From positions 4,828,001 to 4,892,000 of the forward strand of contig WPIO01000004.1 in NCBI GenBank assembly GCA_009760855.2: 64,000 bases of DNA. Reading direction: 5' to 3'. The position numbers were made by a program, and so were the translations under genes. This DNA is from Cristatella mucedo (taxonomy: Eukaryota; Bryozoa; Phylactolaemata; Cristatellidae). Below, in pieces: positions 13,046-62,409 of the stretch (position 1 is its first letter; every line of letters starts with the position of its first letter). A model generated the notes under the pieces. That model had not been told where the DNA came from, did no database searches, and worked only from the letters and a program-made list of their open reading frames with translations.

Positions 13046-13814
13046 CTGTTTCCGATGTAGTATCGATCCAGTAGTTTGCTCAATGACAACAAGTATAAAA
13101 TGGTTAGAGGTGACATATTAGTTCCAAGGCCCTTGAAATCACAGAACGTTTCAAGCTCCTTGCTAGGTATCCAGATGAACGAGATGTATTCGCAGGTCAG
13201 TCGTGAGCTCTTGCCGCCGAATCATCCGGTGCCGCGGCCGCCGAAACATTCGGGCACACGAAGAAAAATAGGCGACAGAAACCGTTCGGACCTAAGGCCG
13301 GACGACCTGGGTCAAGACCCACGATATCGTTTGGTCATATGCAAAACTCTAGCTGGCAGACTGGCACGAGGCCGGTTTTCTGCTCTTCTCTCAGGATATC
13401 TGCTGCTGTGGCCTTTCGGCAGACAGCTGTGCAACTAGCAACCTGAGCGTGGGAAGCTCACGGACAGTGTGCAGTCGGTGCCGAGGGAGCCGTCTGGTCG
13501 AACGCAGGGGGGGGGGTGCTGCCAATGGCTTTTTTTTGCTGGCGAAGCAACTGAATGAACTGAACCCTTTGCTCGTCTCACCCACCTGCTTGCCAGCTGC
13601 AGCAGACGGCAAGCAGGCAGCCGGTCAATCGCTGGCTTAGGATCGCTTGACTTGCTCAGCCGGCCGCCCTCTAGCTGCATCTAGCTGTGGGAGTGTGCTC
13701 CTACCGGCCTTGTTCCACCTGCTGCCATTAAGTATAGTAACAATGGGGGCTAGGATATTTTACGGCCTCGTGTAATATATGGGCATACGAGCCTTAGGTG
13801 CAATCTGCAGTAAA

Positions 13815-13905
13815 TGGGCAATTTGGTCAGTAAAGAATCGCCTGCTGCAGGACTCGAATCCACCACCTGAGTTTTGAAGTGCCGAAAGTTTAGCACAGCA
13901 GACAT
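13815..13905 (-). repeat. tRNA-derived SINE, family B
   Basis: On the minus strand a box B (GGTGGATTCGAGTCC) is followed at once by TGCAGCAGGCGATTCTTTAC. The same junction occurs at 16.4, 28.3, 32.9 and 41.4 kb. Confidence 0.6.
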
Positions 13906-13906
13906 A

Positions 13907-14800
13907 ATAATACTACTACTAGCGCTAGGATGTCTGTATTTTGCAGCCAAAGACAACCAAAGCTTTGTCTTGGCACTTTACATCTGTTGGAAAGAAAGCT
14001 GGTCACCTGGTTCGTGATAGCGTTCACAGTGTTGGCGCACACAAGCACATAAAGGAGAAATCACACGCATTGGCATGGAACGAATGCTGTCAGGAGTCCG
14101 CGTGGGTAATTAGCTCTTTGAATGTCGTCTAATCAGAGGAAAGTCAGAGCAAGTCAGTCGAGAGTGAGTTCCAGTCTTTTGGGGCACACGAATTAAAGGC
14201 AAAGCTGTCTTCACAAAGGATTTGAGGTTGGTTAGAAGTGCAGCTGAACGACTTGGGTCATAAGATCGGACGGTACGGTGGGAAGCCTGATAAGGAAGTA
14301 TTTCTGATATGTTTTCCAGAGCAAGACAATGAAGGGATCTCAAAGTGCTAGAAACGTGAAGTTGATGTGCTTCTTCATGGTGAGCCTAGTGCAGGTCGGT
14401 GAGAGGTGGTGTAATGTGGCCATTGCTACGACAGACAAGCGTAGCTGCCCATTTTTTCGCAGCAACTGTCTCATTACGCTGGCAGGAAGACCTGCGAGTA
14501 GTGATTTACAGAAGTCAAGCTGGGATGTCGCATGTGCATGGGCCACCTTGGCCGTTGTATCGTTGTCTAAGCAGGTCGAATTTTTGCAATTGTGTCAAAC
14601 AGAGAACAGGCAGACTTGACTTGCGGAACTGATTTCGTCGTCTAGAAAATGGTCGCTTTGGAAGCAGACACATAGATTTCGCACAGATAAAAATGCAGAT
14701 GATAGATAATATGGCCGATCCGATAGGGTCAGGTTTCCCAATTTTTGAGAAGCACTTTGTTTTCGCTTTACTAGTTTACGAGTTAGTTTTATCGTCATTC
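13907..14800 (-). mobile_element. CR1/L2-type LINE fragment, 3' half
   Basis: Minus strand from 14,800: LGNLTLSDRPYY then a DDEISSASQVCLFSVRN-like helix (14,750-14,600), ATSQLDFCKSLLAGLPASVM (14,540-14,470), and RSAALLTNLKSFVKTALP (14,250-14,190). It ends in a degenerate hairpin tail at 13,985-13,958 and AT-rich sequence with ATT-like units. The order matches the V-T-S-R-L-D-Y-C-N-S-L-L...G-L-P block of CR1/L2 reverse transcriptases. Confidence 0.8.
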
Positions 14801-15194
14801 AATTTGAGCAGTTAGCTGCCGGCAATTAACTTGAATCGAGAATTGGGGCTGTTCGGCCTTGAAGGGCTGTGTCAGTGTTTGCCCTCTGCAGCAGGTTTTG
14901 TTACTAGTCGGACTAGCCGGTGCAATGGTCAATCTAATCCGAATGCACCGTTGAGGATCCGGTAATTTGGTGCCTCTCAAAGACTCCACCACATCGATCG
15001 AGTCAAGTTTCAAGAAGCACTCGAGTAGGCAGCTACCATTTGTAGGACCCCCTCACTTGTAACCTACGCTGAACCAAGCACATGTATGCATCCAGGCAAA
15101 GCACACTGGAACAAAAAAGACAGGTTCGATGGGGCTAAGCATACTGGAACAGATGCATATTGAGCCGAAACTTGGAGGTTGCAAGGTACGACAT

Positions 15195-15650
15195 TTTAAC
15201 GAGTATAAGTCTCACCCAAGTATAAGTCGCACCCTAAATTTATGGACAGAATTTTTTTTAAATGTTTATTGAAAAATATTACTGAATGTATAGCTCATTT
15301 TGTATTCATATAATTTTGCTTTAATCATCACAGTTAGCAAGGAACTCGTCATCAGCATCACCTCTAACATCTTCATAGGGTAATGCAACATTGTCAATGT
15401 CCGAACTGTCACTTTCCTCATAGATTGCATCATACAGTTCCATCCATCATGTTTGAAATTCTTGTCTTCTTGAATGACTTCACAATTACTTCTGTTTTGA
15501 TGCCCTCCCAAGCATGTAAAACTCATTCATAAAAATGTTTGATGCTGGCTGTTCTAATTCTTCCTGCTGGTTTCAAATATTGACTTGCAGTGTATAAGTC
15601 GCAGGTTTCTTTTTCAAGAAAAATGGAAAAAAAGTGCGACTTATACTGTG
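15195..15650 (-). mobile_element. pogo/Tigger-like DNA transposon remnant
   Basis: Both ends carry GTATAAGTCGCA-type motifs: 15202-15233 (two direct copies) and, inverted, 15595-15650 (TGCGACTTATACTGTGATTG). On the minus strand the interior encodes I-S-N-M-M-D-G-T and, after a frameshift, an acidic EESDSSDIDN-like stretch to a stop. This matches the C-terminal I-S-N-A-L-D-G-T-E-D-D and acidic tail of Tigger-type transposases. Confidence 0.6.
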
Positions 15651-15734
15651 ATTGCAGCAGGTAGTCACCTTACCCCGATGCCAGACTGTTACAGATTGTG
15701 GATGCATCGGAGCTGAAGGCTTCATTACCAATTA

Positions 15735-16000
15735 CTTCAATTAAGTACGAGGGGCATTAACATGACCAGATGCTGATGAGCAAGTGGTGAGTACACTGGG
15801 GAATCAAGGAGATCTGATAGGTAGGCTGGCTCTGGCGAATGAAAAGACCAGTAAGTGAGACTGAGGATCTTGAAATCGGTTCGATGCTTGATAAGGGAGC
15901 AATAGGAGCTCGGACATAAGTGGTGCGATGTGGTTCCTAGCTGTTTACGACATACCAGACGAGCAGCTGAGTTTTGCATCAGTTGCAAATGATCCAGGGC
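15735..16000 (-). mobile_element. LINE reverse transcriptase C-terminal fragment
   Basis: Minus strand reads MQLMQNSAARLVCRKQL then SLIKHRTDFKILSLTYWSFH, the C-terminal reverse-transcriptase motif of CR1/L2-like elements. It is followed by PAYLSDLL. Truncated at both ends. Confidence 0.78.
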
Positions 16001-16379
16001 ACAGACCTGGAGTCCTGAATAAAAAGAGGGAGTTAGGATAACTTAGACACGATGTAGCAAATTCATGATTTAGCTCGGCTACCGAACTCGTGTCTACGGA
16101 GGCCACGATTTTGGCCACGTTTCTTAACTGAAAGTATACCGACTTGAAAGTGGAAGTATTGAGCTAATCTAATGACAACCTGTTGTGGATAGTTTGCCCA
16201 GATTGTGGCCATATGTCACAGCGAGTAATGTAGATTTGGGCGATGTTTTGTCAAGTGAAAACTGACCGGCAGCTTGACCATTTGACGCAATGTGCTCTTG
16301 CAACAACAAGCCATTTTGGAAAAGCATGTCCAGATTACTGGCAGATGCCAGTCGAACCGTGACAATAGGTGGCTTGCCC

Positions 16380-16485
16380 GAGCCTCTCACCAAAACAAAC
16401 ATTTAAGAATCGCCTGCCCTGCTGAATTTGAACATTTGACCCGACTCTGGAAGTGCAAGTGCCCTAACCAACGGGCTGTCCTAGT
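16380..16485 (-). repeat. tRNA-derived SINE, family B
   Basis: On the minus strand: CAGCCCGTTGGTTAGGGCAC (box A), GTCAAATGTTCAAATTC (diverged box B), then AGCAGGGCAGGCGATTCTTA. Confidence 0.6.
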
Positions 16486-16569
16486 TTGACCGAAATCAGG
16501 TCTTGCCAAGCCTGCACCTTGCTTGGAGGGGCGGCCAGCACAAAGGGCCGGGCAAAAAGCATTGGTTGG

Positions 16570-16660
16570 TGGGCCAGGCTGGGTGGTGGGCCTGGCTGGT
16601 TAGGTGGGCCAGGCTGGGTGGTGGGCCAGGCTGGGTGGTGGGCCGGGCTGGGTGGTGGAC
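16570..16660 (+). repeat. 17-bp minisatellite
   Basis: About five imperfect copies of GGGCCAGGCTGGGTGGT. Confidence 0.9.
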
Positions 16661-17063
16661 AGGGAGAGGCTGGCAGTGGCTGGGAGGTTGAGCTGGGAAG
16701 GAAACAGGCTGCTTGCTGGCCGACCACTCACTGACCGAATGACTCCCTCCCTCCATGTCTTCAGTACCCAGCAAGCAGTAAGCAACCCCTCCCTCTCCGG
16801 CACACCACTACCACCACCACCCCTCCCCCTCCCAGTAGTCACCTGTTCTAGGCTGGACCTGCTGGGGTAGGAGCAGCAGCAGCAGAGAGGTCAAAGGCTT
16901 CGGCTGCTGTGCACCCAGATCTGTGTGGAGGAGGCGGTGGTGACCATCGTAGCCCCGCCCCCGAAGAGGAGAAAGAGGAGGAGTGTTTGACGACCCCGAC
17001 TGTTTAGCAGCAGCAGCAGGAGCCTCTAGAGCCGTCGGCTCCGACCTCATTGACATTCCACAG

Positions 17064-17170
17064 GCAGCCCGAGAGTGCAGTCTGCTCCGTCGAGTAGCAA
17101 GGATAGCTACGATATCAGCGCCTGCTTTGGACCTGAGTACCTACAGTTTCGAGCCTACAGCCGTCTGGGC
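17064..17170 (+). CDS. Candidate 5' coding exon
   Basis: Acceptor AG at 17062-17063 follows a pyrimidine-containing stretch and the donor GTAGGC starts at 17171. The frame reads a Ser-rich segment then SYDISACFGPEYLQFRAYSR, which looks like real protein sequence. It ends in phase 0, compatible with the next candidate exon at 17343. The intron between them would be only 172 nt and contains the (CA)n tract. No domain is recognised. Membership in the PDZ-GEF gene is inferred from phase alone. Confidence 0.3.
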
Positions 17171-17175
17171 GTAGG

Positions 17176-17178
<3 letters not shown>

Positions 17179-17239
<61 letters not shown>
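17179..17239 (+). repeat. (CA)n microsatellite
   Basis: About 30 CA units, lying between the two candidate 5' exons. Confidence 0.97.
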
Positions 17240-17245
<6 letters not shown>

Positions 17246-17342
17246 TCCACAGGCACACATATGCACCACCGCACTCGTACGTGCACAGGTGCTGTCACAT
17301 GTGTCTCACTAGCTGGGGCTTCGAAGCTGTCGGCTACTACAG

Positions 17343-17680
17343 TTGCCTCCACATTATCAGAGGATGAACGATAATGCTATGACGTCCCGGTGCTTGGCAG
17401 AGCCACCGGCCCACCGAGCTCAGCAGCAGCAGCAGAGGCAGCTGCACTTCGTGCAGGTCCATCGCCGAAGCGCCTCCTGCCAGGAGATGGAGGAATGCCG
17501 CCGGGTGGCGCAGAGCTATCTGCAACTCGAGAGCCACCCGGTCTTCTATAAGTCGTACGGGCGCTTGCTGCAGCTATCGCCGCCTCCTCAGACGGCCGCG
17601 TTTCCTGCTGAAGGGGTGCGCGCGGGCAGCAGGCGGTTGGTACAGCAGCCCGATGTCCCACTGTGCTCGATGGACGGCAG
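17343..17680 (+). CDS. Candidate 5' coding exon, possible N-terminal extension of PDZ-GEF
   Basis: An open frame with strongly GC-biased third positions runs to a consensus donor (CAG|GTAGGC at 17681) and ends in phase 2. An ATG at 17364 is a possible translation start. AG acceptors at 17341-17342 (phase 0) or 17361-17362 are alternatives. The peptide has a Gln run (residues 21-25 from the ATG) and a helical segment around RRVAQSYLQLESHPVFYK. The phase-2 end joins without shift to the 25676 exon, making an AGG codon, and this is the main reason to link it to the PDZ-GEF gene. No domain is recognised with confidence. Confidence 0.42.
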
Positions 17681-17902
17681 GTAGGCGCAGCCTTTGTGCT
17701 GTGGGCCCCAAGCTTTTTTCCGATTAGTCGGGCTAGCGTGCAGTGCCTGCTCGTTGCTGCGAGCCTCTGCTGGCAGGCCGCTCGCATGCTTCGCCTCGGT
17801 GCGCAGCCTCCTCAAGGAGCATCGAGCAAGCCACTGCTGCAGCTGGACTCCAACTTTGGCCAGCTGATTCGTTGGTGGGACGGGTGGAATTGGTAGGCTA
17901 CA

Positions 17903-17904
<2 letters not shown>

Positions 17905-17943
<39 letters not shown>
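17905..17943 (+). repeat. (CT)n microsatellite
   Basis: About 19 CT units. Confidence 0.95.
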
Positions 17944-17946
<3 letters not shown>

Positions 17947-19112
17947 GAACTTGCTCGGATTACCCTCAGCAGCCTTGCTTCGCATAGTGTTCCTTCCTAC
18001 GAATGTTGGCCTACCCAACCACCCGACGTCATCCCGGTTGTTGGCTGCCGTTTGCCCTCACCCTCTGTGCAAGAGATCACGACAGAGACAGCTGCTCTGA
18101 GCAGCCTCAAGGCGGCTTCTCCCAGCAGGCTGGTGGCATGTGCCTGGGGCGCCTTGTCTCGGGTAGTTTTGTTCACCCCTCTTGCCTGTGCGCCAGCGAC
18201 CTGCCCCCCTCCCCCCCCCGTCTAGAGGGTCCACCGCCGGCCTTCGTTGGGTTCGCTCTGCTGCAGCTGGCCCCTTCGAAGCATGCATCACCGACAGTCG
18301 GGGCTGACGCCCACTTCCTAGAACTGCTTCTAAGTCTCCGGAGGTTTGCTTTGCCGTCGAGTTGCTGTGTGCTCAAGAGCAGTCGGCTGATAATTAATAT
18401 TAGTAAGGGCCACAACCACCTCCGATCGCAGAGCCTGCGACCGAGTAACCCGAGGTGCAGGCCAAGGATGCACGCAGCATCACTGTAGCGCGGATATTCT
18501 GCCAGCCTCACGGCTGGCAGAGCTGAGGCCCGTCCGGCACAGGCACAGCCTTTTGTGGAAGGCAAGCCAGACAGTGCAGGCGGCTAGTGGCATCGGTAGA
18601 GCCCAGCCTTGTGCAGCCTTGTGCCACTGACCCTTCCCTTGTTTCTCAGTCTGCCTCCCACCCCAACCGATGCCTGAAGCTGAGGATGTCTGGCTTTCTG
18701 CCTTCTGTCCACCGAGCTCCGTCGAGTCGGCTGCCGGTGCTTGGGCAGTGCTAGCTGGCATAAGTGCTCCTTTGCACTAGCTAGCTGCGTAACGATGGCC
18801 GATGGCCGACGTGTGCGCTGTAAAACGCACACTGTGCCTGGCCGAACCGTGGTCGCGTATGCAAGGTGCTGCGTGTGCAGCTGCTTCGTTGTGGCATGCT
18901 ATTGCAGTTAAGGAAACTGTGAGCTGTAACGAAGCCCTCGAAGTCTCCTTTGCTGCCAGTACTGACAGAGAACCTTGTGCTACGCGACGGTGAACTTTCG
19001 ACACCACCGTACAACCTGATTTGGCTCGAACCGAAGCCGGTAGCTGGCAGTGTGCAGTTTGGCACTGCTGCTTCTACCACTGCTGCTGCAATGCACGGGC
19101 GATACAAAGTAT

Positions 19113-19115
<3 letters not shown>

Positions 19116-19204
<89 letters not shown>

Positions 19205-19269
19205 TCTCCCTCTCTCCCTCTCTCTCCCGGGTCTCTCTGTTTCTCTCATCTGTGTGTGTGCGTGCGTGC

Positions 19270-19345
<76 letters not shown>
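19116..19345 (+). repeat. (CT)n microsatellite, two tracts
   Basis: CT tracts at 19116-19228 and 19272-19345, separated by a short GT/CG-rich spacer. Long open frames here are repeat artefacts. Confidence 0.97.
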
Positions 19346-19349
<4 letters not shown>

Positions 19350-20172
19350 CTCTCCGGCCAAGTGCGGAAATTTGCCAGCCTCAGATTGGGCTGCCACGTG
19401 GTTCCCAGGAAGACCAGCGAATTTCCAGAGCCTTGCAAGGCTATGCCTTGCTTTCATTCGTACGTTCGGAAGTCGACTAAGCAGGCATGCCACTGCCCCC
19501 TGCCCCCCCCCCTATGCGGGGCAGGTATTATCAGCTGTCACGACCTTTATCACGTTCTGGCATGTCCCTGCTTCTTTGGGCTGCTGCTGCTGCTCCATCC
19601 AAGCATCTCTGCACCCACTTTCACGGTTGGTTGGTATGCCGAGCCGGCAGTACCAGAGGTTGCATGCATTAGCTCTCAATCAAAAGTCCTGTTGTCTCGA
19701 GTGCTGCTGCTGCTGCTCACTGCTGCGACTCTGGCCCTGTGGCCAGACATTCGACAGCAGTGCATGTCGGTCAGGAAGTTTTGCCGTTAGGAGCCCAAGA
19801 TAACTAAGTGGTCGTGCCCTGACCGGCTACTGGCAGCCCTCAACTCCTGGTCTGTTTTCCTGCTGAGATCACTGGCCTGTTGGCAACCGTTTGAGGTCGT
19901 GTCATTGAGTAACCTGCCCCCATTTAGCATGTCTGCTAGTCAAATTGTTAACTGCAACTGAAACCAGCCGGTAAACCCACCGAGTCCCAGAAATGAATGG
20001 CAGCCGAGCCTGAGGGCCAGTGTCTCCGTGTCATCAAACCGGCCCACAGCTAACCGGCTTGCCCTCCCTTCCCGGCTTCTGACATTGATGCTCTGTTGCC
20101 ACAACCGGAAGTCGAAGCCTCTGCCCTAGCCTGTGTGGGAGCTGCCCGGCAAGGTAGACAGTTTAGCACCTC

Positions 20173-20174
<2 letters not shown>

Positions 20175-20244
<70 letters not shown>
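20175..20244 (+). repeat. (CT)n microsatellite
   Basis: About 35 CT units. Confidence 0.97.
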
Positions 20245-20248
<4 letters not shown>

Positions 20249-20784
20249 ACTAGCCACCCAGCCAGTGAGAACGAGAGTGGGTAGCGAGTGGATTGGACCT
20301 TTTTTCGATCTCTTCAGCCGCCGTACGGATCGTAGACCAGCAGCTGCTGCAGGATGCTGCATATTCGTTCAGTGTGCCAGGATACCCCTGTGAAATCACC
20401 TCCTGCCCAGATGTGGCCTGCCGTTTCCAAATCGGCCGGCGCCACTGCTCCAAGGTGGGAGGGAGCGAAGTGCTTGCTGAGGAGAAAGCAGTGGGGCCAA
20501 GGGAAAGTAGCGCACACCGCCTGCATAATGATAGATTCTACAAGGCTGGGTCCCTTTGGTCTTATGCTTTGGCAAGTGGCACGGCTGCTCACTCGGGCCA
20601 GCGAGCAGACAGTCTGGTGCCACCAAGGATGCTTCCTGTGACTGAATATGCATGCTGGCCTGGCTGCCAGCCACTTCCAGGTGCCTTATTTGCATGACTG
20701 TAGTGGTTGGCAGCACAGTTAGACTAACCAAGGCTCACCTGGCAACCAGGCCTTTGGCACTTGTGCATGTAGGTATGCATCTGT

Positions 20785-20885
20785 GTGGCACCCTAAGAAA
20801 ACTTAATCTTTATTCAGATGCTTCACATATGCCACGGGGCTCGAGACTACGACTTTGGCCATCAGATACATTCACCTTGAAAAGC
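20785..20885 (-). repeat. Family A SINE fragment with hairpin tail
   Basis: Minus strand: box-B-like GTCTCGAGCCCC, CGTGGCATATGTGAAGCATC, then AGATTAAGTTTTCTTAGGG of the shared tail. Confidence 0.55.
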
Positions 20886-23059
20886 CACAAAGACTAAGTG
20901 GCTGTTAAATGAAGGAGTCTTTTATAGCTAACTTAAGGCCTAAGCAGCTTTCAGTACCCATGCTGTAGCCAACAGGCTTCAACTTGCGGAACAAAAGAAA
21001 GTGAGAAGAACAACTGAGTCTGGAGGATATGATAGCAAGTGTGTAGGATGGAAGTAGCAGCCCAGGACAGCTAGATAGTGTGCCACAGTCGGCATCAGGA
21101 GACTTGATGTCATTGTGTAAGAGGTGTACTGCTTGCCTTGTCTAGTTGTCTTCCACAGGATTGCAGCAGAGTCAGCTTTTAGGCAAGCGATTGTCCAAAG
21201 GCCTCTTCCCCTCACTCCAATGAGGTCGCCCCAATGATGGCCCCCTTCAATGATGGTCCCACATGATTGCCCCTTCAATTATGCCCCCCATGATTATGGC
21301 TTCCATCATTGATGGTGGTAATGCCTTGAACGGCCCTCACGACCCTTGCAGCTGCTTGACTGTGGAGTAGCCGCCTGTCCCTCACCCCATGTCACCACTG
21401 CCAAATCGAGGTGGCATGTGATGATTGCTTGCCGGGCCACGTGACAGCTGCCACAAGCATGCATTCAGGAGAGGTTGTCGTTGTCCACCTGCAGCTGTAG
21501 TCACCGGGGCAGATGCTACTAATAGAATGGCTAATCAGACTAATCAAACAACTGCCGTCAGGCTAATGGGTCTGAACATTGGTTCGACATAAGCACGCCT
21601 GCCAAGCTTGGCCACTTTTTTTGGATTCTGCCTGATAGCCTTCCAAAGTGAAGAGCACATCTGTACGATGCATGAACTGCCGAGCAGGTGGGTGTAGAAG
21701 CTTCGTGGGTGTTGAATCCCAGCAGTTAGCGGGACTACTCCCGTGTGCCACTTAGTCTTTATTTTCCTACCACAACATGTACTGAGAGTAACTTTTATCT
21801 GGGAGCAATGTCTGTTAACGGTTCTGGCAGGCCGAAAGGGCTCAACTGCTAAAGTCAAACTGCTGATTAATTATTGGTTGGGCATACGTGTGTACATGCT
21901 GCTGAACAGTCGTGTAGTGTATTTGTCTCCTTGTGTTCATGCAAGCAATGAGATTTTTGGAAAATAAGGAACGGACCAAAGCTTACGTGCTACACACACA
22001 GTTCATTTGAACGTAAATGTCAAGAAAATACTTATAATCTCTGTTCAACGTGCAAATATTTCTTGGGGTACTTTTCAAGAGAAAATATAAGATAGAAATG
22101 TGATCTGAAGTTATGGCGATTTGTACTTAAAAGGGTAGCAGTAAAAAAACAGTAAATAAAGTATGTCGAACCTGGAAGGAAACCAGAAGCTAGATATCTA
22201 CAAATAACAAATTTAACAATCTCTGCATAATATAAAACATGTATGACAACTATTTTAACCTGGTACTTTGCGGTATATGCTTGCAGGTAGTTGATGTACA
22301 CACTTGTGACTTTTAGACTGCTTCATTTATAGTGTAGCTGTGTGCCTTGTAAATTCTGTAACTTGGCCAACACTTGACTGATCAGCATGAAATTTCGAAT
22401 ATAAGTTCGGCTCTGCTTGTACACCACTGAAGGAATTCATTTCTGGTTTTGGTTCGATAAGTTTTGTTCTATGTGTCATCAGACGTCCTTGAATTTTAAT
22501 ATCTGCAGTCAAGAACACGTGGAATGTCACGGTGAACGTAGCCATGATTCACTGATAGCTTTTTAATAAAACGAATTTGTAGTCACTATAAAATCTATGC
22601 AAAGATGGCATTATAAAAGGCTGGTTTTATAAGTTGAAGCATGCAATGATTTTATTCGTGGATTGTGGTTACCTTCTAAACCTCAGCCGATAGGCATCGC
22701 TGCAAGTGCTTGTTGAGGAGTCTTTCTACTGGCAAAGCTGTTTAAGAAGAGTGTAGTTTTAGCTTTTATTCTCTTCCAGACGTCTTCCAAGATGGATCAG
22801 CATACGGGATATAGTATCAAACTGTTGCTATAGAGCAGAACAGCTCGCGAGCTCAACGAGTAAGGAAGTGAGAAGCTTCAGTAACTTTAAGACTATCCCG
22901 AAATCCACACTGCATGCAAGACCCAAACACCGGTGTCTATCGATTTGGCCTAGATCATTAAACCCTGTTATCCTCGATCTCCTGGATTACACCAAATTCT
23001 GCATTGCAGCTCGATCTTAATGCCAACTGTAACTGCATCACTGTCCTAATTTTATCTCG
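20886..23059. other. Stretch without supported genes
   Basis: It contains an ATGATGG/CCCC-rich patch at 21225-21325 and an AT-rich segment at 21960-22640. No coding or RNA feature is supported. Confidence 0.6.
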
Positions 23060-23195
23060 GTCGACGTCAATGCTTGCCGGTCGGCTTTGCTTCTGCTTCA
23101 GAAATGATTCTCTGCTGTCACTACTCTGTCGACGTCAAAGCTTGCCAATCGGCTTTGGTTGGGCTTCAGAAATAGTTATCTGATGTCACTAAGCT
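23060..23195 (+). repeat. 68-bp tandem duplication
   Basis: Copy 1 (23060-23127) and copy 2 (23128-23195) both start GTCGACGTCAA. They share GCTTCAGAAAT and TGTCACTA, with scattered substitutions. Confidence 0.85.
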
Positions 23196-24384
23196 CATTT
23201 CATCATCTGCATCCCCACATACCCCGTGAGCAGTTAAGCCTAGTCAGAGCCGCAGCAAATCGTGCTGTGCAATCCGAAGCCAGTTGCCTCTGTCTGTTTG
23301 ATGCTTGTTGCTGCTGGCACTGATTGTAGCTCTACAGAAAGTAATAGTTTGTGTTGGCCTATTTATCACCGGCTCATTTTTGGCGACATCTCGCCCCTAT
23401 CGCTAATGGCTCCTAACCAAGCAATGCATGATATGAAGTCTGTGTACACTTTGAAAACATTTGCATAAGGCGACCTCAGCACCTGCACGTGAGACGAGGC
23501 GTCCGACCTGTCCAGAGCATACGGCAGTCAAGCAGCCGAACAGTAGAGCTGGCTGGACACGAAACTCACAGCCACAGCTTCGTGCCCCCCCCCCCCACAG
23601 TACCGTTCAGCTAGGGAAAATGGCTGCCACTGTTTTGACAAGCTGGTTGATGCTCTGCACAGCTTAGCAGCAGCCATTCAAGCAGACGCAGTGCCTGCAC
23701 CAGACTTGACTTTTTCAATGTGGTGGGACAAGCTGCCTGCCAGACCCTCTTCATACTTGCCATGCCAAACTTTGATTAACCCTCGTGTGCCACATCTGTC
23801 AGTCGTTGAACAAGGCTATGCCGACTCCGTCTGGCTCAACTATCTCATGTCATCACGTGGGAGCAAATGGGTTTTAGAGTATGACAAGTAAAATAAGCGA
23901 TAAGCTGGCTCAGCCTCGTTTCTGTAGTGACAGACGAGCGCTTGCGCCGTTTCCACAGCTGCATGCAAGGAGCAATACAGAATTGCTTGCTGCAGGAGTC
24001 GCCAAGCCATTGGAACCCTGGGTCGCAAAGCGGGAGCATCATACTTTGCATGTGTACGTAGCAGGTTATTGAGCCTGTGTGACTCGTGAATAGAGCAGCC
24101 AAATGTCTTGGCAGACGGTGATCTTTGGCAGATGCAGAAGATAGGATACCGCACATATCAGCCAAGCATTGTCAGGCTAGGAATGACAAGGCAACCAGAC
24201 GGACTGTGGCACAGCTAATGCTGAATACTGTGTAAGCCGATACCCCCACCCCCCTGGAAAACAGCCTGAGCCATCGAAGCTGCTGGGCCCATCCAATGGC
24301 TAATGCCTATTTAGTTCATCGTGCTGGTGTGCTTGATGCAGCAGCAGTTCCTAGATTGATTGCTGTGTTCGTTCGTGTGTTCAG

Positions 24385-24385
<1 letters not shown>

Positions 24386-24445
<60 letters not shown>

Positions 24446-24499
24446 TATGTGCTTATGTGCTTATGTGCTTGTGTGCTTGCTTGTGTGCTTGTGTGCTTG
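24386..24499 (+). repeat. (GT)n with GTGCTTAT-type variant repeats
   Basis: About 28 GT units (24386-24442), then repeats of GTGCTTAT and GTGTGCTT. Confidence 0.96.
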
Positions 24500-25675
24500 T
24501 CGGCGCTGTGCAGTCTTCAGGCTCTGCCTTGACTACTACTCTTCTACTTTTAAGCAAAGCAGTGGCTGTCTGACTCAGAGCCCTGTCACAGTCATCATCC
24601 GTAGTTATCGAATTATGGACTGCTTAACCTCTCTGTCTCGTGGTTGGTCTCTCTCTCTCTCCCCCTCTCTCACCTTGCAAGCTCTCTCTCTTGCTCTCGG
24701 CACTTTTCCTCACACCTCCCTGTGCAGCTCTTGGTCTCTGCTTTTCATCGTTGGCCTCTGTCCCTGCCTGTCTTTTCCAGCCTCTTTCTATCCCGCTGGA
24801 GAGTTGTTTGGCGGCCTGCTAGTTTGGTACTACCCAACTGCTTCCACTCCACCTACCTATGATTGGCTGTCTCTGACAAGGTCAAGGTACCGAAAGCCTC
24901 TAAGGTGTTGAGTGTACTATAGAGAACTCACATGCTTAACAACCACTTAGTCGTTGTGGCTTTGTAGAGTTACTGACTGGCGTACATGCATGCATGCATG
25001 CCATGAACCATGGCATTCCATAACAAGTTATGTGTCCTGCAATGCTCAATCCTGACGACGTCTCTGGTGACCCGGTGGGTGGGATGGTCTGTCCTGTCAG
25101 CTGCCTGGCCGATTGGTCGGATGGCCGGGCTTGCATTGGCTCCATGATTTGCTGGCAGGTCGAGTTCCCTGCAGGTGAGAACTGCTATAGCTGCATCTTA
25201 GTGGGCTTGCTTGTACAGCGATGTGATATGCAAGTTCAGTAGAGATCTCAATGGAGTAGCAGAATCCTTTGCATCCGGCTTATATTGTCCTTGGCATGGG
25301 CATCACCACTCACTGGAGGGGTGCGTTTTTCGGCTGTCAATAGTACTGTGCCTTACCTGCCATTTTAGCTACTGGAAAAAAACCACGTAGTCATTTCCTT
25401 TGCTCGACTGCTCTGCTATCCTGATGATGTCATAACCGTCTGTCAGGACCGAGTTGCTGCGTGTTGCGTGTGCCGTGTTTTCGTGACTCCTGTCTTGTCA
25501 ATTGCCGCCGCCCTGGTGCTTGCACGCACCCGGGCTACCACTCGTCGGTCTATCAACCGACTGCCTGGGGTGGTGGATGGTGCAGCGCTCCGCTCGTTTG
25601 GAGTGTGTCTCGCTGGGTCCGGGCCAGAACTGGTGCCGTGTCAGCTCTCGAGGCGCAACAGTAGCTTCCGTTCAG

Positions 25676-62409
<36,734 letters not shown>

